Source of the DNA: Cladorrhinum sp. PSN259
Taxonomy: Eukaryota; Ascomycota; Sordariomycetes; Sordariales; Podosporaceae
Assembly (NCBI GenBank): GCA_033725935.1
Contig: MU867068.1
Coordinates: forward strand, 683,681 to 747,680
Direction: 5' to 3'
DNA: 64,000 nucleotides
The position numbers and the translations under genes are program-made. The notes beneath the pieces were generated by a model that saw nothing but the letters and a program-made list of their open reading frames with translations, did no database searches and was not told the origin of the DNA. Shown here in pieces: positions 54,520 to 64,000 of this stretch (positions are counted from its first letter, which is position 1; the number at the start of each line of letters is the position of its first letter).

Positions 54520-56697
54520 ATGGCCAACACCACCAAAGACAAGCCGCGGCCACGGTTCGCACCTATACCTATCGAGACCACTTTTGAACGATACCGAAAA
54601 TCAATCCCTGTTGGAGAGCCAACACCAAGCCCCTCACCTCGCTCAGCATCACCACCACCCCCACCTTCACCACCCTCGCCACCAGCACAGATTGAGCAAC
54701 AAAAGCAACAGCGCCATCCTGTATTCCTTCCGCAACAGCAACGAGATAAATCCAAGCCCAGACGATTCGCTCCACAGCTTGTCGAGTCCTCTGTTCGAAG
54801 ATCCAGACGAGCCGGAGATGAGGGGCCAGCGACGAGACCCACCGACAAAACCGACATTACCCCTTACACGAACCACATTTATGCGCCGAAAGCGCGGAGA
54901 CGGGCGAGTCATGGATCAATACCGGGAACCCCAGATAGGGAGAAGAGCCACCACGCCCGCCGGGAATCTTGCGACGACGAGATTGCCGGCGGCGTGTTCG
55001 ATCTCGTTGCCCGCGATGCCCAAAGGAAGCTGCAGGACATTGCCATGAGCGCCTTTCCCAACAGTGGCCAGCGAATAGGGGGGGCCGAACATTTCTACGT
55101 CAGGGAAGGCTCCGAGGATGACGCCCCGCGAGGGCGGCCCCGAACGAGGGGACCGTGGAATCACCTACAATCGCGACGGAACTCTTCCGAGGAGGATCTC
55201 AGCTGGGCTTTCAAGGAGATGCAGGAGCATGCACAGATGATTCATCATGTCAACGGAAGAGACGCCAGCGAGGACTACAAGGGGCGAAGCTTCAGTTTCA
55301 ATGTCCAAGTCCGGGATTTGAGCAGGATGGACACTCTAGACCTGGACAACATGAGCATCGACGGTCCACCAAGTGATGCAATGGGACTCACAAGTCGACA
55401 ACGGTCGTCGATAGCCAATTCACCGCTCTGGAGAGCGAAGCCGTCTACCGACTCTCTGGGACCAATTGGTGAGCCGCACATGCCTTACCTTCGTGCGGAA
55501 TCCCCTCTTCCGACCATTGGCGAAAGCCACATGCCGTACATAGCACCTGAATCACCACCAATTCGACCAATTGGCGAGTCGGTCATGCCTTACATTCCCT
55601 CGGCACCAGCGGGCAAGGCGGCCGATATGCCATACATCCCGTCGTCGAGGATACCGCCCGAGACCAGCTTCGGGCATCATATGCCATTCCAGCCGTACGG
55701 CCAGGAAAGGGACCCATCACTCGAACGGGCCAGGGCGGCACATCGCAAGAGGATTAAAGAATCACCACCAATGCTCGGGCAGGATCTTAAGTTCCGGATG
55801 TGTCCCTCGCCCAAGCAGACCAAGTTGGAGCCCGATCATCTGTGGGATCTCGAAAAGGGCACAACGGTGGAAGAGCTTCATCGCGACCCGACGGAGCAGC
55901 ATGGTCTGTGGCGTGGATATTGCTATACCACGAATACTACGGAAAAGATTGCCCAGGCTGACCGTCCGGTCATGATCACAACTCCTTTGCCTCTTACTGA
56001 CCCTAACAAGGACCCATTTGCTCGAGAGTTTGGTGCCACAGCTCCAGTGCAACTTAGTGAAGAGACATCACCCGAAGGCCCCTTGAGCCGAGCAGGAACG
56101 AACCCTCTTCCCCTCCTCCAGGCACCACACTCGCAGTCGGCCAATGGCTACAACCACCAGGTCCCTGAACATCGTACGCGTAGCAGTGCTCCCAAAGGTC
56201 TGCACATGCTCCACAATCTGCAAAATTTGGACGAGAAGCTCAGACTGGAAAAGGCTGCGGCAGACCTCGAGGAGAAGATTGCGGCCGAGTTTGACGATAA
56301 ATTTGTGACACAGGTATATAATTACCTCTCACTCGGCTACCCAGCAACAGCTCGCATGTACGATGAAGAGTTGAGCAAGATCAGCCGGATATCCGTGGAA
56401 GAGCTCGAGAGAGATGATGTTGCCATTATGGAGGATCTCTGGGGCACGGACGAGAAGGGCAGTGGGGACTCTGAGAAGGCTCCTCATGTCCGGGCCAATG
56501 GGCAAAAGATCAAAGCCACGGGGTACATCATGCTCGATAGTGAAGAGCAGGACAACGTCAAGGAGGAGGACAGGTGTTCCAGATGGAAAGCCTTGAAGCT
56601 CTACATTTACGAGTGGGCAAGACAGCATCCTGACTTGAATGCCATCAGCCCGCTGGCTTGGGGTGTTCAGGAAAGAAGAGGCAGCTGGGGTATCTGA
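54520..56697 (+). CDS. conserved fungal protein of unknown function with MPY repeats
   Basis: A single-exon, 725-residue protein. The N-terminus is Pro/Ser-rich and basic. The centre (about residues 310-395) carries a tandem short motif of the form I-G-E-x-x-M-P-Y: IGEPHMPY, IGESHMPY, IGESVMPY, then degenerate ADMPY and GHHMPF copies about 16-22 residues apart. The C-terminal part looks folded: a predicted coiled coil (LRLEKAAADLEEKIAAEF) leads into FVTQVYNYLSLGYPATARMY and ISRISVEELERDD, then a helical end with WKALKLYIYEWARQHPDLNA. I recognise that C-terminal block as conserved in filamentous ascomycetes but know no function. There is no signal peptide or membrane segment. Confidence 0.8.
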   Translation: MANTTKDKPRPRFAPIPIETTFERYRKSIPVGEPTPSPSPRSASPPPPPSPPSPPAQIEQQKQQRHPVFLPQQQRDKSKPRRFAPQLVESSVRRSRRAGDEGPATRPTDKTDITPYTNHIYAPKARRRASHGSIPGTPDREKSHHARRESCDDEIAGGVFDLVARDAQRKLQDIAMSAFPNSGQRIGGAEHFYVREGSEDDAPRGRPRTRGPWNHLQSRRNSSEEDLSWAFKEMQEHAQMIHHVNGRDASEDYKGRSFSFNVQVRDLSRMDTLDLDNMSIDGPPSDAMGLTSRQRSSIANSPLWRAKPSTDSLGPIGEPHMPYLRAESPLPTIGESHMPYIAPESPPIRPIGESVMPYIPSAPAGKAADMPYIPSSRIPPETSFGHHMPFQPYGQERDPSLERARAAHRKRIKESPPMLGQDLKFRMCPSPKQTKLEPDHLWDLEKGTTVEELHRDPTEQHGLWRGYCYTTNTTEKIAQADRPVMITTPLPLTDPNKDPFAREFGATAPVQLSEETSPEGPLSRAGTNPLPLLQAPHSQSANGYNHQVPEHRTRSSAPKGLHMLHNLQNLDEKLRLEKAAADLEEKIAAEFDDKFVTQVYNYLSLGYPATARMYDEELSKISRISVEELERDDVAIMEDLWGTDEKGSGDSEKAPHVRANGQKIKATGYIMLDSEEQDNVKEEDRCSRWKALKLYIYEWARQHPDLNAISPLAWGVQERRGSWGI

Positions 56698-57658
56698 TTA
56701 TGCTTTTTGTCACCAGTCGACTCATCGATTAGCGACTCGTTTGCTTTCTTTTCTTTTTCGTTCCGGGCATAATTTTGGCCACCAGCGATCGGCTACCATG
56801 ATCCAATTTGCGACTTCATATCTTAGTATATCTGTTTCTGTTTTCTTTTGTTTTCTGCGACTTGAAAGACCCCAGGGTGGGCAAACACGGGTGTTTCTTG
56901 AATTGGGGACATGATGACAAGACAAAAAAGATTGGGCCTGTTTGGTGGATTAGTTGTATGAGTTGGTAGAGAAAAAGATGAGATGTGAACAGTTCATGAG
57001 AAAATCAGTGGTTGGTTTGGCATACCACCTGGAGAGAGTGAAAGGGAAGAGACACACGCGCACGGTATTGCTGTATTTACCTACATACCTATCATGGGAA
57101 TCATGGGATTATGGAATCTTTAGCAGGCAAGGCAAAAAGGGCCGCCTGCTACCTGATGAGGAGAAAGTTCAAATCAGCTTTACTAATGAAGTTTGCTTGG
57201 GATTGGGATCATTTTTTAAACGGAATTAACATTGTTGAGCATATTCTGAATATTTCAACTTTGCTGACTTTACTGTGGTTTTGGATGGGAAGAAGGCAAG
57301 GAAGGAGTTGTGAGGAGCTCCTGACAGCCTGGCTGACAGGCCATCAATCATCGGTTGTGTATGTGTGTTGCCTGCATGAAACCAACACGTTCCGGTTGTC
57401 ATCAACATCGTCTATTTTCTTTTCATCCATGCTTTTGTTTAATTTTGTCCTTTGCCATCGACCTCGAACTGTTTGCCCCTTTTCAGCCCTACGAGCCGCC
57501 GTCAATCTTTGGAAGGTTGGAAGCGAACCCAGCAACCGAGCCCAGCAACCGAGCACCCATTATAAACACCGTCTCCTTAGCACTGTCCCCTGGCGCTGCC
57601 CCACCAAAAACCAGCAGGCAATCCACTGTTGCATCCTTGTTCCGGCGACCGGGATGTG
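56698..57658. other. intergenic
   Basis: About 960 bp between the MPY-repeat protein and the ARMH3-like gene, both on the plus strand. No gene is supported. Confidence 0.5.
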
Positions 57659-57808
57659 ATGTCTGGCGCAACTCGCCGCCCCCGTCCGTGGATCATGCCT
57701 CCTGATGCCGTCGCTTCCTCGAAATCGATCCCGAGTCCGACGACCAAGACGACGTCCCGCTTGACCACGATACTGTACTCTGCTGCCGCAGCTACCGGTG
57801 TTGGTGGA

Positions 57809-60164
57809 ATGGAGCCGTCTCCCCTTACGCATCAGCCTCGACCAGAGGTTTTTCAGCCCAAGATTGTCAGGTTGTATGAGGCGCTGTTCAAGGTTGGTTT
57901 CAAATATTTGCTTGTCAATTTTGTGGGTGAAGATGGCAAGGTAGCTAATGTTTCATGGGCCAATAGGTTGGTTCTATTTTCCCCTACATATTCTTCCCAA
58001 TTGACCGCCCCGCGACACGACGAGAAGCTCGAAAAGCACCCGAGGAGCCAACACGCAGAATGCTGATTTCTGAATTTGGAGGACGAGCAACAGGACTACA
58101 CAGAAGATGACGTCGACGCCGAGAAATCCGAGGGCTTCTGGAAGGAGTTCTTCCTGCTCAAACCCGACCGAACATCTCTCCGACGAATTCTCGACGAGAT
58201 AACACCCGGAGATTTGCTGCATCTGCATCAGGCGCAAACAAGGCAGTTATTTGCGCGGGCTGTTGGGTCGCTGAAGAATCCATACGGCGTTGCGGATTTG
58301 CATGCGCTGGAGGTATGCATCTTCTTACTTTCTGAGAAAGACATGTGACTGATGGACGAGACAGACACTCAGCACGTTCATGATTGCGGTTCTGGCGAAA
58401 AAGTACACCAACCCGAGCTCGGACATCATCGAGGTTCTTGCGGGGCTGGACCATGTCGACACGGTCTTGACGGAATTCGTTGCAGTGCTCGAACAGTACA
58501 TCCGGAATGGAAGGGTTTCGCCTGGGCAGCGCTGCTGTCCGAATCTGACTGGGCACCAAGATCGGGAGCAAGGAACTCCTTGCACCTTCAGGGGGGATTT
58601 ACAACAGAGAGCGGTTGAGGTCGCCCTGGCAGTGACCTCTGGGGCGTACCAGACGAGTCTGTTGACCTATTTTATCCAGAGGGATCTGTTTCCCGCCATA
58701 ATAAGCGTCAGTAACGACGAGAACAAGCCTGGGAATGAACAGGGTGACTAACGGGGCGCAGTGCATAACATCACCGGTTCCAGCTCCCGAGGAGAGGATA
58801 CCAAAACCGTTCATACTGCTCGGACTGTTGGCCAACTACAACAAGTTTGAGTTCCAGAACCCATATCAGTTGCGGCTGAATGACTTTGTCAACGAGCACG
58901 TCATCAAGCAAGTCGTCCAGAGCATTGGCAACTCATGTTTGACGCTCAGAAACCAGTACATCGAGGTGCAAGAGGACCTCCCAGAAGGATGGACACTGTC
59001 GGGGACTCTGAACAAGATTGGGCTGGGAGTTATTGCTCCAGGAGGGAAGCCTCCACCAAAACCAGTGTATGATGAGGAGACGGCAAAGAAGATGTTTTCC
59101 GAACTGTAGGTGCTCTAGTTCGCGATCGTTACGGGCGGACACTGACCTCTTCCAGACCAGGACAGGACGCCGCTGTTCTCCTTGCGACATATGATTTCAC
59201 CTACGCCAACAAGCTTTTCAGTCTTGCTCTTGTCACCGACGCAGCCTCAGAAAAAGGCCAAGAACCACCATTTGCAAGCTTCATCTCCTTAACTTCATAC
59301 CTCCTTCAACACGCTCATCTATCACAACGAAACACACACTATAGCCATCTAAACCTCATGGTTTTTCGTCTTCTTATTGAGGATCCTAATCTCTGCAGAC
59401 GCATGTGTTCAGACGAAAGCAAGGTTTCTGTTCGGCTCTGCAGGCAACGGTCACCGTACCTGCCGTTGGTACGAACCGAACGAGTCCTCGCGGCAGCTGT
59501 CATGGACACGATGGTGGATGCCATTAACCACAACCTCCGCCGACGACTGGATGTTGGACTCTACACCCTGTGCGTCGGCATATTATTACGGATTATCAGT
59601 TACATGTCTCGAACGAGGACGAGGCTGCAATACCATTGGGCCGAACTGTTCCGATCTCTCCTGTCGCTCATCCGCTTCCTCAACACATACGCCTCTGATC
59701 TAAAGGGATTGAGCCACATGGATACCCTGTTGGATCTCGTAGTCAACCTCCTTGCCCTCGGCTTGTCAGCGGGAGAGACTTTCTTACCTACGCCGGCTGC
59801 CTACGACGATCTGTTTTACAAGGTGGTCGAGACGGGTGAGATCCTCTCCAAGTTCAGGACGACCTACTCCCTCGCAAACAGACCGAGCAATTCGATTGAC
59901 ACTCTGATCAGTGTCAGCACGCACTACAAGGAGATGTTGGATGGGAACGGAGGCAAAGCGCTGGGCAAGAGGACTGGAGGTGGACAGTTGACCAGTTTGC
60001 AGGTTGCCGAGGTCATCAAGCAGGGCTATGAGACGTTGAGCATCCAGGCTAAAGAAGGGCTGGATAGTTGGGAGAAGTATAGAGAGGCTGATGAGCGGAC
60101 GCTTCTGAAGAAGATGGCGAGGGAGGCGGTTGCGGATGTGAGGGGGTTGGTTGGCAACTTTTGA
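57809..60164 (+). CDS. ARMH3/C10orf76-like armadillo-helical protein (DUF1741)
   Basis: Five exons: 57809-57892, 58082-58312, 58365-58706, 58762-59105 and 59156-60164. Introns are 189, 52, 55 and 50 bp and all phases agree. From the ATG for MEPSPLTHQPRPEVFQPK the product is 669 residues. An in-frame upstream ATG at 57659 would add 50 residues, but the shorter start fits the family better. Recognised segments are FWKEFFLLKPDRTSLRRIL near the N-terminus, then FILLGLLANYNKFEFQNPYQ and RLQYHWAELFRSLLSLIRFL. It is all-helical, with no signal or membrane segment. Human ARMH3 acts at the Golgi with GBF1 and PI4KB; a secretory-pathway role here is transferred from that. About 28 residues after EQYIRNGR in exon 3 look foreign to the family and could be an unspotted intron. 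Confidence 0.8.
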
Positions 60165-60875
60165 GAGGTACTGTAGCAGCAGATTGAAGATGCTCGGTAT
60201 TGTTTGTGTTTGGGAGGGGGTTCAAAATAGTGACTATTGTAATTGGGAAGCAGGTTCAAGAGATTGGTGTGGGCAACAGTTGCTAAAGGATGTGTGTCAG
60301 GCTGTTTTTTTCTTCTTTTTCTTTGGAAATGATACCTCTCTGTTGTCATGGATGTTCGCCTCTTCTAATTCTTCACTTTTGTTTCTTTGCCGCTCGTCGG
60401 TAGCCTGTATTGTTCTAGTAGACTCTATATCGTCCTTGAAAAATTTGAGTTTGGCAACGGTCACTTTGTTTCCTGCCGTTGACAACTCGAAACGACCTGC
60501 TGTTAAACGTTTCTTGGTGGTTCGCGCAAACATCGGCAACCCCACATTCCCAGTGCGAATTTGCCGAACAACGGTGGCGGGTCAGTGCTGGAACCTCCCG
60601 CCCAGTGCCCGCCAAAAATTAAGCTTACAGGGGGGTGGGGTCGAGTGTTTCTCGAAATCCCGTCCCGTCGCGTCGTCCCAAAAACCAATTAACTCGACCC
60701 AACTTGACGCCTCAACCACCCAAAATTACGCGCCTCTGGAGTGCTTACAGCGATCGCAACGTTGGCGGGTCGCGCTTTTTGATAATTTTTTTTCGTCTAG
60801 GTGGAATTTCGGGCAGTCACTTTATTGTCCAATTTTTTTATCTCGTCTTTTCTCTTCATTCATCTGATCTTGACC
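60165..60875. other. intergenic, Mgs1 promoter
   Basis: About 710 bp between two plus-strand core genes. It presumably holds the 3' flank of the ARMH3-like gene and the promoter of the AAA+ ATPase. No gene is supported. Confidence 0.5.
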
Positions 60876-62630
60876 ATGGTTGTCTGCCCAATCTGCAACC
60901 ACGGCGTCAAGACGTCCGAAATCAACAACCACATCGATTCGGGCTGCAAGACTTTTCTCGTCGACGAAAGCGGCGCCGACTCACAACCCAATTCATCCTC
61001 GTCGCCCCCAATCAGCAGCACACAAAATGCTCCGCCACCGCCCTCGACTCAGAAGAAACGAACCGCCGCAGCTTTCTTCCAGACCCCCGCCACGAAGCGA
61101 CAAGCGATAACGAATGGTCCTGCCGTGACACCGAGGCCGTTTAATCTCAATGGCAATGCGAACGGGAATGGGGGAAACCAGACGGGGAAAAAGAGGAGTT
61201 GGGATGAAGCTAACAGCTCCCCATCATACTCAAGGACCAATGGAGGAGGAGCAGCAGAGGCGCAACAGACAGAGCTACAGCAACAACAGCAGGCTTCTGC
61301 AGATAGTCCACCATCGGGACCCGTAGCAAAACGATCCAAGACGAGCCGAGCTGCCCCGATGGCCGAGCGCATGCGACCGCATTCTCTAGACGAAGTGTTT
61401 GGGCAGGATCTGGTCGGTCCGAATGGGGTCTTGCGCTCCTTGATCGAGGCGGACAGGGTGCCAAGCATGATATTATGGGGAGGTTCGGGCACAGGAAAGA
61501 CGACAATCGCTCGGTGTATCGCTCGCAAGGTCGACAGTCGGTTCATCGAGCTGAACGCAACGAGCACGGGAGTGGCAGAGGTCAAGAAATATTTCACAGA
61601 AGCGGCCAACGAGCTGGCGTTGACCGGGAGGAAAACGATAATCTTTTGCGACGAGATCCATCGGTTCAGCAAGTCACAGCAGGATGTGTTTTTGAAGCCC
61701 GTGGAAGCGGGGACCATCACCTTGATAGGGGCAACGACGGAGAACCCGAGCTTCAAGGTGCAGTCGGCCCTTTTGAGTCGGTGCAGGACTTTTACTCTGC
61801 AGACTTTAACGCAGGTCGATATCCAACGGATCCTGTTGCGCGCCTTGCAGCAAGAAGTCGAGCAAGAACGCATTCAGCTCTCCCCGCTTATAGACGAGGA
61901 ATTACTCACCTACCTTTCCGCATTTGCGGACGGTGATGCCAGAACAGCACTCAATCTTTTAGAGCTCGCTCTCTCCCTGACGGCCCGTCCGACCCTCGAA
62001 AATGGCGCCCCGTTAACAAAGGAAGACATCAAAGCCTCTCTCACAAAAACATTAGTCTACGACCGCGCAGGCGACCAGCACTACGACACCATCTCGGCCT
62101 TTCACAAATCCGTTCGAGGGTCTGACCCGGACGCAGCACTATACTACCTGGCGCGCATGTTGCAGTCCGGCGAGGATCCCCTCTTCATCGCGAGACGAAT
62201 GGTGGTTATCGCGTCAGAAGACGTAGGACTAGCGGATAACACTTTATTGCCGCTCGCAACGGCCACGTACACGGCCACTCAGCAGATTGGCATGCCCGAA
62301 GCGAGGATACCGCTCGCGCACTGCACCGTCGCGCTGTGTTTGGCTCCCAAATCGACGAGGGCGTACAGGGGACTGAACAATGCGTTTTCGGCGCTACAGG
62401 AGCCGGGGGTGGCGAGTTTGCCCGTCCCGCTGCATCTGAGGAACGCGCCGACGAGGCTGATGAGGGAGATGGGGTACGGGGCCGAGTACAAGTACCCGCC
62501 TAATTACAGGGAGGGCAAAGTCAGGCAGGAGTATCTGCCGGAGGGTCTGAGGGGGAGGAGGTTCTTGGAGGAGAGGGATTTGGGGACCGAGGTTGATCCT
62601 GATGTTGATATGGATAGTGAGGGGATATGA
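60876..62630 (+). CDS. mgs1: Mgs1/WRNIP1-type AAA+ ATPase with N-terminal UBZ finger
   Basis: A single-exon, 584-residue protein starting at ATG 60876 (GACCATGGT context). The N-terminus has a UBZ4-type ubiquitin-binding finger, CPICNHGVKTSEINNHIDSG then C (C-x2-C-x11-H-x4-C), followed by a low-complexity linker with Gln runs. The AAA+ core has Walker A GGSGTGKTT, Walker B IIFCDEIHRF, sensor-1 IGATTENPSF and Arg-finger region SALLSRCR. The C-terminal oligomerisation region includes DARTALNLLELAL, ARRMVVIASEDVGLAD and PLHLRNAPTRLMREMGYG, all diagnostic of the RarA/Mgs1/WRNIP1 family. It maintains genome stability at stalled replication forks, and its UBZ binds ubiquitinated factors such as PCNA in the characterised homologues. 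It is nuclear. AATAAA lies 126 bp past the stop. Confidence 0.95.
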   Translation: MVVCPICNHGVKTSEINNHIDSGCKTFLVDESGADSQPNSSSSPPISSTQNAPPPPSTQKKRTAAAFFQTPATKRQAITNGPAVTPRPFNLNGNANGNGGNQTGKKRSWDEANSSPSYSRTNGGGAAEAQQTELQQQQQASADSPPSGPVAKRSKTSRAAPMAERMRPHSLDEVFGQDLVGPNGVLRSLIEADRVPSMILWGGSGTGKTTIARCIARKVDSRFIELNATSTGVAEVKKYFTEAANELALTGRKTIIFCDEIHRFSKSQQDVFLKPVEAGTITLIGATTENPSFKVQSALLSRCRTFTLQTLTQVDIQRILLRALQQEVEQERIQLSPLIDEELLTYLSAFADGDARTALNLLELALSLTARPTLENGAPLTKEDIKASLTKTLVYDRAGDQHYDTISAFHKSVRGSDPDAALYYLARMLQSGEDPLFIARRMVVIASEDVGLADNTLLPLATATYTATQQIGMPEARIPLAHCTVALCLAPKSTRAYRGLNNAFSALQEPGVASLPVPLHLRNAPTRLMREMGYGAEYKYPPNYREGKVRQEYLPEGLRGRRFLEERDLGTEVDPDVDMDSEGI

Positions 62631-64000
62631 TTTGGGTTGGATATAAGAAAGGAATTAGAAAGGATGGGGTCGGACGGGAATGAATGAATGATGACGGTAT
62701 AAAAGCTGCTTGTTTTGTCAGTGATGGATAGTTGATGGAAGCAGCTGGGGTTGAAAATAAAAAAGAGAATTCTTGCCTCTTATTACATTCCACGTTTACC
62801 TATCCCTTTTTCTGGATTGTTTATTTAAATCATTAAGGATTTTAGTTTCATGTTTGTTTGTTTGTTTAATTGGGTATGTTTTATGTTTTGTTTTTGGAAA
62901 GTTTTCTGTTTGCTTAATTGGGTGTGTTGTATGGTGTGTTTTGGAAAGTCTTCTGTTGGTTTTGATTTCCAAGTAGTTACTTCTTCTGTTTCTTGGTATC
63001 TGTTGTTGATTTGAAATCATCACTCGGTGGAAGGAAGGAAGGAATCGTCTTAAAGCTAGTAGATAGGTATGCAGGAGGCAACGAACGTTAAAACACAATA
63101 TCTGCCGACGGGATTGGATGCATTCAGGGGTTTGGGTCCGGGTACACTCGGTACCGGTAATGGAATTACCTCGTGTCCAGTCCGGGAACCCGTTATGTCA
63201 GTTGGCTCGGGACAAGGATTATTTTCCTTTTTTGGGGGGGTTAAAAAAACGGACATTTTATTCCCGTGCTGACGTCGGAGCTTATGCTTATTTTTCTTTT
63301 CCGGACTGTTGGTTTGGTCAATTACTATCTATTTAGTTTAGATCGTGTCCTGGGTCTTTTGTATGTACATGTTGTTGGTGGTGGAGCACGGAGTACCTAG
63401 CATACACGAGGCAGATTTCTTTTGGGTGGATTTACCCCGGAGAAGCCTCCGGAACGAGGATGGAATGGAATGCGCATCATGAGGTTCATGTTATATGCAA
63501 GGGTCCAAGGCTTGACAAATATACGGGTGGTTATTGGTTTGTTGGTTCTAAGTTGTTGGGTACCAGTTCCAGAAGCAGCGGGCCGACAGACACACACATA
63601 CACCACACACGCCATCCGCATCCCATCCGATCCTAATAAAAGGTTCAAGCATAATTCTTTTGGTTATAGGGTTGCCTATCTCCTAAAATGCGCTTCATCC
63701 TTCCCCTCGGGCTACCGCGGGAGCCCGCACACCCGGCACGGGGAAGAGGTTTAAAGCATGCTTTGTGTTTAATGCAGGTTTACGGCGGGGGTTTGTGGGA
63801 GCCTGGAGCTGGAATATGTCACGTCCAAGACAAAAAGTCCTAGACGGAGATGTTCAACAGTACTTTTTTTTTTTTCCCCTGCGCCGCAAAAGAAGAAAAG
63901 AAAAAAAAAACTACGAGGGGATCTCCCGGCTGATCGCTCTTCCGAAAAAGACATTTTTAACATTTTTACGTGATACAGAATAGTGTTTTGTTGTTTTTGT
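62631..64000. other. intergenic, window end
   Basis: About 1.4 kb without a supportable gene. It contains a candidate polyadenylation signal (62756-62761) for the Mgs1-type gene, several T-rich and G-rich homopolymer runs, and a CA-rich microsatellite near 63590-63610. Confidence 0.5.
62756..62761 (+). terminator. candidate polyadenylation signal AATAAA
   Basis: An AATAAA hexamer 126 bp after the stop codon of the Mgs1-type gene. Confidence 0.35.

Noticed and set aside
1..64000. Search for tRNA, 5S rRNA, CRISPR arrays, telomere repeats and transposon ends
   Set aside because: None recognised by eye. A covariance-model scan and a repeat-library search would be needed to exclude them.

Overview
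This window comes from a filamentous ascomycete (Pezizomycotina, most likely a Sordariomycete). The support is spliceosomal genes with short introns (50-83 bp, one of 189 bp) that have GTAAGT-like donors and CTGAC/CTAAC-like branch sites, plus typical fungal families: a patatin-NACHT-ankyrin NLR, a HET-type fragment, fungal MFS and FAD-linked oxidoreductases, DUF2828, an Mgs1 ATPase and an ARMH3-like protein. Assignment below class is not attempted.

Layout. 0-21.5 kb is an accessory region. It holds five C2H2-type zinc-finger genes of one diverged family (0.3, 3.3, 16-17.6, 18.8 and 20.6 kb). Between them sit an NLR gene (6.6-11.2 kb) whose reading frame is broken at a short AC repeat, a C-terminal fragment resembling HET-domain proteins (ending at 12.15 kb), and a modular secreted glycoprotein gene (12.2-13.9 kb). 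21.8-35 kb carries ordinary accessory and metabolic genes on the minus strand: a DUF2828/vWA protein, an MFS transporter, a secreted FAD-linked oxidase, a CorA-like membrane protein, an F-box protein and a DHA1-type MFS transporter. At 36-41 kb a sixth C2H2 family member is followed by a second copy of the modular secreted glycoprotein. 41.7-46 kb is one intronless 1420-residue disordered protein. 46-54.5 kb is gene-poor, with one small secreted effector-like gene whose frame looks broken. 54.5-62.6 kb is core genome: a conserved fungal protein of unknown function, an ARMH3/C10orf76-like protein and the Mgs1/WRNIP1-type AAA+ ATPase. The end of the window is non-coding.

Main points of interest: (1) six members of one zinc-finger family within 38 kb; (2) two secreted paralogues of nearly equal length (502 and 505 residues) in which every intron is phase 2 and falls just after a recurring W-x-C motif; (3) an NLR split into patatin and NACHT-ankyrin parts by one extra AC unit, next to a HET-like remnant. 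All exon models were built by eye from splice signals and phase arithmetic. No database search was possible, and function calls rest on recognised motifs.
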